From Allobosea sp. (GTDB lineage: Bacteria; Pseudomonadota; Alphaproteobacteria; Rhizobiales; Beijerinckiaceae): DNA of 64,000 nucleotides. The notes beneath the pieces were generated by a model. It ran no database searches. It was not told the origin of the DNA and worked only from the letters and a program-made list of their open reading frames with translations. Positions 58,943-64,000 of this stretch are shown here, in pieces. Both the position numbers and the translations under genes were made by a program. Numbering within the stretch: position 1 is the first letter of the stretch; the number at the start of each line of letters is the position of its first letter. The DNA is taken from the NCBI GenBank assembly GCA_024231975.1, contig JAAEQB010000009.1, positions 62,001-126,000 on the forward strand, in the 5' to 3' direction.

Positions 58943-59188
58943 GGCGGATTCATTCCGTAGGGGCGATTGACGCCATCAGCGCGACACCTGGCATGCGCCG
59001 TCGCGCGGTGGGCCGGAGCGTCTCAGCGACGTTGTCGCCGGGATGGCGGACGAACCCGTGCTGACAGATGGAATAGAAGCTCATCGACGGTCTTATCTCC
59101 ATTCTTGCGCTGCGCGATTTCAACCAAGAGCGCGGCGGCCTTGATCGCCGCCGCGTCGGGATAGTCCAGCCATGGATATAATCGAGGG
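58943..59188. other. Spacer with a possible small-protein remnant
   Basis: On the minus strand 59023-59160 reads YPDAAAIKAAALLVEIAQRKNGDKTVDELLFHLSAR, which is protein-like, but no start codon with a ribosome binding site precedes it and the frame begins inside the MerR-type promoter. It may be a relic of a short gene. Confidence 0.35.
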
Positions 59189-59219
59189 TTGATCCTGTAG
59201 CCACTACAGGATGTAGATA
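59189..59219 (+). promoter_or_regulatory. MerR-type promoter of the MAPEG-like gene
   Basis: TTGATC (59189-59194), a 19-bp spacer containing the dyad CTGTAGCCACTACAG, and TAGATA (59214-59219). The over-long spacer with a central dyad is the hallmark of promoters activated by MerR-family proteins. Confidence 0.85.
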
Positions 59220-59323
59220 TAGCAAATGGCTGGAGACGTGTGAACACAGGCGCGGCTATCGGCCGCTTCCCGGTACGTCACCTGATCGCGCCACTCAGCG
59301 GAGGGCATAAGAGGAGCAGGAGA

Positions 59324-59872
59324 ATGGCCAGGGCCTTTAGTTCGGACCAGATGGGCATCATCCGTGGCTCCGCCGCCGCGCTCACTCTTGCGGCGATCGT
59401 CCTTACGGCCGGGTATGTTTGGCTGCCTCCTGGGTTGCTCCGCCTCAACCCGGAGATGGGCCTCGGTGAGCGGGTCGCGTTCACGCTGAAGGCTGATATT
59501 CTCATGTTCCTCTGGCTTGCTGGCTGCGTCGGCGCGGTGAGCAGAGGACGGTTCTATTCGCCAGCAGATATACGGGGCTCGGCATTTGGCCAACCCAGCC
59601 CAGCAATCGCCGTGCGAGCTGCGGTGCTGCAGAATTCATTGGAGCAGACGGTTCTGGCCTTTGGCGCCCACCTAACACTTGCAGCGCTGTTGCGAGGACC
59701 CGAGCTGGTACTCATCCCTCTGCTGGTCGCTCTGTTTTTGGCCGGTCGGGTGGCCTTTGCTTTCGGCTATGCCAAAGGAGCATCAGGTCGGGCTTTCGGC
59801 ATGGCCCTTACCGCCGCGTCTATCATCGTGAGCTACGGAGTGGCGGTCGGCTTGGTGGCTGTCGGACGCTGA
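59324..59872 (+). CDS. MAPEG-like membrane protein
   Basis: 182 aa from ATG 59324 (ribosome binding site AGGAG). Four hydrophobic segments; the segment RAAVLQNSLEQTVLAFGAHLTLAAL fits the MAPEG pattern (R-x-NxxE). MAPEG proteins use or bind glutathione in membranes. It has its own MerR-type promoter, so it is part of the metal response, perhaps handling thiol or lipid damage; the exact reaction is unknown. Confidence 0.72.
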   Translation: MARAFSSDQMGIIRGSAAALTLAAIVLTAGYVWLPPGLLRLNPEMGLGERVAFTLKADILMFLWLAGCVGAVSRGRFYSPADIRGSAFGQPSPAIAVRAAVLQNSLEQTVLAFGAHLTLAALLRGPELVLIPLLVALFLAGRVAFAFGYAKGASGRAFGMALTAASIIVSYGVAVGLVAVGR

Positions 59873-59916
59873 CATCTGCCGCTCGTGAGACGGCCATAAA
59901 TTCGGCTCATGACCTC

Positions 59917-59947
59917 TTGATCCTGTAGCGACTACAGAATGTATGGT
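59917..59947 (+). promoter_or_regulatory. MerR-type promoter of the P-type ATPase operon
   Basis: TTGATC (59917-59922), 19 bp with dyad CTGTAGCGACTACAG, TATGGT (59942-59947). The dyad is nearly identical to that at 59195, so one regulator, probably the MerR protein at 58529, controls both. Confidence 0.87.
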
Positions 59948-60000
59948 GCGCTAACAGGCTTGAGCTAAGCCCAGATAATTTAGCAGTCGAGGAGACCGAA

Positions 60001-63000
60001 ATGGCCACTGATGCCGGGACGAGAAGCACCTCAAGCACGTTGCGCTTCAAGGTCGAGGGCTTGGACTGTCAAAACGAGGTTCGCCTGCTTCGCGCTGCGG
60101 TCGGCCCGGTCGTGGGTGGTGAGGACAGGTTGTCGTTCGACACCAAAGGCGGTGTCATGGAAGCAACCGTCCCGAGCCTTCCAGCTTGCGATGCCATCGA
60201 GCAGGCGGTCGCCTCCACCGGGATGCGGGCGCAGCTGCTGGCTGAGCCGGACACGTCCTCGGCGTCCGCGTGGCTGTTCAAGGTCGATGGGCTCGATTGC
60301 AAGAACGAGGTCGCGATGCTCAAGCGCGAAATCGGCCCGCTCGTTGGTGGTGAAGACCGGCTCGCCTTCGATACGGCCAAGGGGTTGATGACGGTTGCGC
60401 CTCAGCAGCGTGCCTCGATCGACGAGCTCGTGAGCGGCATCTCAAAGACCGGAATGTCCGGCTCTCTCATCCGAAATGGTTTGGCCGAGGCCATGCTGCT
60501 GCGCGTGCGTGGCCTCGACTGCAAGAATGAGGTGGCCGCCCTGACGAGGGAGCTGGGGCCGCTCGTCGGTGAGGACAATCTTGCCTTCGACACTTCGCAG
60601 GGCGCGATGACCGTTGCGCCTCAGAGCGGGGCAACACTCCGTCAGATTGAGGAAGCAGTCGCGCGAACGGGCATGCGAGCTGAGCCGTGGTCGCCGCCGG
60701 CGGTTTCTGAGGCTGCCTGTTCCGAAACTGCCGGATCCGGATGCGGCTGTGCGGGCCAAGCTCAGGAGGCGCTTGCACCGCCACTTCCGACCAATCAGCC
60801 TGGCGGCGTTGTCTATCGAATCCACGGGATGGATTGCGCCGACGAAATCGCGGCCTTGAAGCGCGAGGTTGGTCCGCTCGTGGGCGAAGATAAACTCGCC
60901 TTCGACCTCCTCAACGGCCGCATGTCGATCGACATGGTGCCAGACGCTGCGCTGGAGGCCAGCATCGAGAAAGCCGTCGGGCGCGCCGGCTTGCGAGCCG
61001 AGCCCTGGATCGAAGGGGCGAGCAGCGAAGCGGCACAGGCAGAAGAGCGTCGCAGGCGCATACAGTCGTGGCTGACCGCCGCGAGCGGCGTCTTCGCCGC
61101 GCTCGGCTTTGCGGTTCACGCCTGGCTCGGCGGCGGCATCATCGCGGCGTTCGAGGCTGGCGAACATGCTGCGGGCTCGACGCCGCTGCCGAGCATTATC
61201 CTCTATACCCTCGCAGTGCTCTGTGCGGTGCGCTACGTCGCGCCTAAGGCCTGGCTCGCGGCGCGACGGTTCCGCCCGGATATGAACCTCCTGATGGTGG
61301 TTGCCGTCGTGGGCGCGATCGGGATCGGCGCGTGGTTCGAAGCCGCTACGGTTTCCTTCTTCTTCGCGCTTGCCCTGGCACTTGAGGCGTGGAGCCTCGG
61401 TCGCGCGCGGCGAGCGGTGGCTGCTTTGATGGAGCTGGCGCCGCCGACAGCACGGGTTAAGCTCGACGATGGATCTGAGCGTGACGTACCGGCCGCCGAG
61501 ATTCGCGTCGGCTCGCACATCATTATTCGTCCCGGCGACAAGCTCCCCCTTGATGGTCGCGTCGCAGCTGGTGAGAGCGAGGTCAATCAGGCGCCCATCA
61601 CCGGCGAGAGCGTTCCGGTGTTCAAAACCGTGGGCGATGAGGTGTTCGCCGGCACCATCAATGGCGAGGGCGCCCTCGACGTCGTGACCACCAAGGCGGC
61701 GAACGATACGACCCTTGCGCAGATCATCCGCATGGTCGGCTCCGCACAGAGCCGGCGCGCACCGAGCGAGCAGTGGGTCGAGAAGTTCGCGCGCGTCTAC
61801 ACGCCTGTCGTGATGGTTCTCGCCATCGCAGTTTTCCTCGTCCCGCCGCTGCTGCTCGGCGCTGGCTGGGAGGTCTGGTTCTATCGCGCGCTCGTGCTGC
61901 TCGTGATCGCCTGTCCCTGCGCCCTCGTGATCTCGACACCGGTGACCATCGTAGCCGCTCTCGCCGGATCCGCGAAGCAGGGTGTCCTGGTAAAGGGCGG
62001 AGTCCACCTCGAGACTCCGGCCAAGCTGAAGGCCATCGCTATGGACAAGACCGGAACCCTTACTGAGGGGCGTCCGCGAGTGGTTGACGTGGTGCCGCTC
62101 GTCGGCCGCAGCGAGGATGACGTTCTCCGGTTGGCCGCAGCCCTTGAGGCGCGCAGCGAGCATCCGATCGCGCGCGCCATTCTGGCTAAAGCCGCGGAAC
62201 GCGGCCTTGCTGCCCAGCCAGCCGACGCGGTGCAGGCCATCACCGGCCGGGGTATGACCGGTCGGATTTCCGGTCGCGAGGTCTGGCTTGGGTCGCGCCG
62301 CTATCTCGATGAACGGAAGATCGGCTCGCCAGCCGTTCTGGATCAAGCCGACACCCTGTCTGGCGCCGGTCGTACTGTCGTGGCGGTCGGTGACGGCGAA
62401 GAGGTCTGGGGGCTGATCGCCGTTGCTGATGCCGTGCGCGCAGAAGCCAAGGATATCGTCACCGCGCTGCATCGGGCCGGCGTCGAAAAGGTGGTGATGC
62501 TCACGGGCGACAATCAGGCAACCGCCGATGCGATCGCCAAGCAGACCGGCATCGATGAGGTTCGGGCGGAACTGCTACCCGGCGACAAGGTCACAGCCGT
62601 CGAGGATCTCGTACGGCGTTATGGTTCTGTCGCCATGGTCGGCGATGGGGTCAACGACGCACCGGCGATGGGCCGTGCCAGTCTCGGGATTGCCATGGGC
62701 GCAATGGGCAGCGACGCGGCAATTGAGACGGCCGACGTTGCGCTCATGTCGGACGATCTCTCGAGGCTGCCCTGGCTGGTGCGCCATTCGCGCGCGACGC
62801 TCGCAGTCATTCGGCAGAATGTCGCATTCTCGATCGCGGTGAAGCTCCTCTTCACGGTCCTGACAGTGCTCGGCCTGGCATCGCTTTGGGGCGCCATCGC
62901 TGCGGATGTCGGCGCCTCCCTGCTGGTTGTTCTCAACGGGTTGCGCCTTCTCAATCGCGACCAAGGCGGACCAAAGGCCGGTCCATCAGTGGGGACCGGT

Positions 63001-63054
63001 TCTCCTGCCAGTGAGCGCCATCAGCCAGGGATGCGCCCGGCATCTGCCCACTGA
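60001..63054 (+). CDS. Heavy-metal P-type ATPase (ZntA/CadA/PbrA group) with four N-terminal repeats
   Basis: 1017 aa, longer than usual because four metal-binding-like repeats occupy the first 340 residues (Cys23, about Cys100, Cys173, Cys279). Repeats 1-3 read GLDCxNE and the fourth GMDCADE: one Cys and an acidic residue instead of CxxC. A Cys cluster (GSGCGCAG) separates repeats 3 and 4. Catalytic features are normal: CPC at 638-640, DKTGTLTEGRP (D682), SEHPIARAI, TGDN, GDGVNDAPAMG. It exports Zn2+, Cd2+ or Pb2+. Confidence 0.95.
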   Translation: MATDAGTRSTSSTLRFKVEGLDCQNEVRLLRAAVGPVVGGEDRLSFDTKGGVMEATVPSLPACDAIEQAVASTGMRAQLLAEPDTSSASAWLFKVDGLDCKNEVAMLKREIGPLVGGEDRLAFDTAKGLMTVAPQQRASIDELVSGISKTGMSGSLIRNGLAEAMLLRVRGLDCKNEVAALTRELGPLVGEDNLAFDTSQGAMTVAPQSGATLRQIEEAVARTGMRAEPWSPPAVSEAACSETAGSGCGCAGQAQEALAPPLPTNQPGGVVYRIHGMDCADEIAALKREVGPLVGEDKLAFDLLNGRMSIDMVPDAALEASIEKAVGRAGLRAEPWIEGASSEAAQAEERRRRIQSWLTAASGVFAALGFAVHAWLGGGIIAAFEAGEHAAGSTPLPSIILYTLAVLCAVRYVAPKAWLAARRFRPDMNLLMVVAVVGAIGIGAWFEAATVSFFFALALALEAWSLGRARRAVAALMELAPPTARVKLDDGSERDVPAAEIRVGSHIIIRPGDKLPLDGRVAAGESEVNQAPITGESVPVFKTVGDEVFAGTINGEGALDVVTTKAANDTTLAQIIRMVGSAQSRRAPSEQWVEKFARVYTPVVMVLAIAVFLVPPLLLGAGWEVWFYRALVLLVIACPCALVISTPVTIVAALAGSAKQGVLVKGGVHLETPAKLKAIAMDKTGTLTEGRPRVVDVVPLVGRSEDDVLRLAAALEARSEHPIARAILAKAAERGLAAQPADAVQAITGRGMTGRISGREVWLGSRRYLDERKIGSPAVLDQADTLSGAGRTVVAVGDGEEVWGLIAVADAVRAEAKDIVTALHRAGVEKVVMLTGDNQATADAIAKQTGIDEVRAELLPGDKVTAVEDLVRRYGSVAMVGDGVNDAPAMGRASLGIAMGAMGSDAAIETADVALMSDDLSRLPWLVRHSRATLAVIRQNVAFSIAVKLLFTVLTVLGLASLWGAIAADVGASLLVVLNGLRLLNRDQGGPKAGPSVGTGSPASERHQPGMRPASAH

Positions 63055-63112
63055 AAACGCATCGACGGTCGTCAAGATTGGGCGACCGTCGTCACCAGGA
63101 CGTCAATGAAAA

Positions 63113-63661
63113 ATGACCTGCAAGGAAAGTAATACCGTGGCGGTAGCGTCCGTTGGACAGCGTGCGATGTGGTTGGGCTTCGCATTCGTCCCCGCTCTTC
63201 TCGTCGATGTCGTCACGAAGTGGCTGATCGTGACGGTGGTGATGGCGCCTCCGCGCGTCATAGAGATTACGTCATTTTTCAACCTGACGCTTGGCTTCAA
63301 CCCCGGAGTCAGCTTCGGGATGTTCCAGGACGTCTTTCTTGAGCGTCCGTTGGTACTGGGTGCCATTAAAGTGGCGATCACAGCCGGGCTTCTCGTCTGG
63401 GCATTGCGCGTCGAGAACATGGTCGAGACGGTCGCCCTCGGCTTGATTGCCGGCGGAGCCGCCGGCAACGTCGTTGACCGCGTGCGACAAGGAGCCGTGA
63501 CCGACTTCCTAGATTTTCATGTCGGCGATTGGCATTGGCCTACCTTCAATATGGCGGATGTGGCGATCAGCATCGGAGTTGCGCTGCTGCTGGCGGGGTC
63601 CCTGCGGCCGTTCCGATCGGTGTTCGGCGTCCAGAAACCATCGGGTGAGACGGAGCGCTGA
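63113..63661 (+). CDS. lspA: Signal peptidase II LspA (PbrC-like)
   Basis: 182 aa. GGAAGNVVDRVRQGAVTDFLDFH and WPTFNMADVAISIGV hold the two catalytic aspartates; four membrane spans. Its place between a metal P-type ATPase and a CDF exporter matches PbrC of lead operons (known pbrABC arrangement), so it is probably a metal-linked accessory copy. The start is uncertain: ATG 63113 or GTG 63137. Confidence 0.93.
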   Translation: MTCKESNTVAVASVGQRAMWLGFAFVPALLVDVVTKWLIVTVVMAPPRVIEITSFFNLTLGFNPGVSFGMFQDVFLERPLVLGAIKVAITAGLLVWALRVENMVETVALGLIAGGAAGNVVDRVRQGAVTDFLDFHVGDWHWPTFNMADVAISIGVALLLAGSLRPFRSVFGVQKPSGETER

Positions 63662-63662
63662 C

Positions 63663-64000
63663 ATGGCCTCTGAGCGTCGCAACGAGGAAGCCGAGATCGA
63701 ACTTGACCCAAGCGACGTGGCCGAACGTCGAACATTGATCTGGGTGCTGCTTATCAATTGCTTGCAGGTGGTCGTAGCGGGGACGGTGGGCGTTGTTGCG
63801 GACTCGACTGGTTTGCTGGGCGCGGCGCTCGACAATCTGGCGGATGCCGGCGTCTACGCGGTGAGCCTTTACGCCGTCGGACGGAGCGTCGCGGCTAAGT
63901 CGCGTGTTGCCGCTTTGTCCGGCGCGCTTTTGATCATTTTAGGCGTCGGGTTGCTGGCCGAGGTCCTGCGCAGGTTTTTCGTTGGCGCCGAGCCGATCGG
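63663..64000 (+). CDS. Cation diffusion facilitator (CzcD-like), cut by window edge
   Basis: 112 codons visible. LIWVLLINCLQVVVAGTVGVVADSTGLLGAALDNLADAGVYAVSLYAVG is the TM1-TM2 region of CDF transporters, with the metal-site acidic residues in LDNLADAG (the usual His-x3-Asp is Asp-x3-Asp here). It starts one base after the lspA stop and is the third gene of the metal efflux operon. Confidence 0.88.
   Translation, partial: MASERRNEEAEIELDPSDVAERRTLIWVLLINCLQVVVAGTVGVVADSTGLLGAALDNLADAGVYAVSLYAVGRSVAAKSRVAALSGALLIILGVGLLAEVLRRFFVGAEPI

Noticed and set aside
60442..62472. Long open frame (676 codons) on the minus strand across the P-type ATPase gene
   Set aside because: It is the antisense shadow of a clearly functional ATPase; composition is Arg/His/Asp-rich without domains, a common effect of GC-rich codon use.
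1..64000. CRISPR arrays, rRNA and tRNA genes
   Set aside because: No regularly spaced repeat array, rRNA stretch or tRNA cloverleaf was noticed on reading; a tRNA scan and a repeat finder would settle this.

Overview
The window reads as one stretch of an alphaproteobacterial (Hyphomicrobiales-type, for example Bosea- or Methylobacterium-like) repABC plasmid or megaplasmid. The reasons are GC-rich coding with dense ATGA overlaps, a complete repA-repB-repC cassette with two parS sites and an antisense RNA locus, a VirB-type conjugation locus, a LuxI-type synthase, and plasmid-typical families (DUF1403, ScpB, DUF1612/RHE_PE00001, DUF6283). No rRNA, tRNA or CRISPR array was seen.

Layout. (1) 1-9.5 kb: a type IV secretion cluster, with virB1-like, virB2, virB3, virB4 and two exported proteins on the minus strand, and a divergent seven-gene operon of exported proteins on the plus strand, including two degenerate nuclease-fold paralogues and a second muramidase-like protein. 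(2) 9.5-12.9 kb: small plasmid genes, an acyl-homoserine-lactone synthase and a WGR protein. (3) 12.9-16.8 kb: repABC. (4) 17.77-32.44 kb: a 14.7-kb Tn7/Tn5053-superfamily (tniABQ) transposon. Its 27-bp inverted ends match at 25 positions. It carries a tyrosine recombinase, DUF1403-ScpB, a CsoR/RcnR-type repressor with a His-tailed exporter, and a divergent chromate locus (chrB-chrA one way; SOD-rhodanese, ChrB-like, two exported paralogues and an ATP-grasp protein the other way). The left end sits on the 5' end of a serine recombinase gene; the right end cuts off the 5' end of a DUF1612 gene. (5) 33.5-41.2 kb: a defence island with a CBASS operon (CD-NTase, E2-like protein, patatin phospholipase), a divergent HTH/ImmA-peptidase pair that looks like CapH/CapP, and a RES/Xre toxin-antitoxin pair. 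(6) 41.3-46.7 kb: arsenic resistance (two arsR, two kinds of arsC, acr3, a flavoprotein, an MFS exporter). (7) 46.8-50.6 kb: a second RES/Xre pair, an ArsR-uppP pair and an L,D-transpeptidase lipoprotein. (8) 50.6-52.2 kb: a graveyard of decayed dinB, acr3, merR and modE-like genes. (9) 52.2-64 kb: a CusBA-type RND efflux operon with small metal-binding proteins, then a MerR-type regulator with two 19-bp-spacer promoters driving a MAPEG-like gene and a P-type ATPase-lspA-CDF operon.

How it fits together. The accessory region is a metal and metalloid resistance platform (As, Cr, probably Ni/Co or Cu, Cu/Ag, Pb/Cd/Zn) joined to defence and stabilisation modules on a conjugative backbone. P-type ATPase, LspA and UppP are the ingredients of the pbr lead locus, here split between two regulators. 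The least explained parts are the chromate minus-strand operon, the missing target duplication around the transposon with an end-like motif inside the adjacent DUF1612 gene, and the compact CBASS module with its own peptidase-type regulator.
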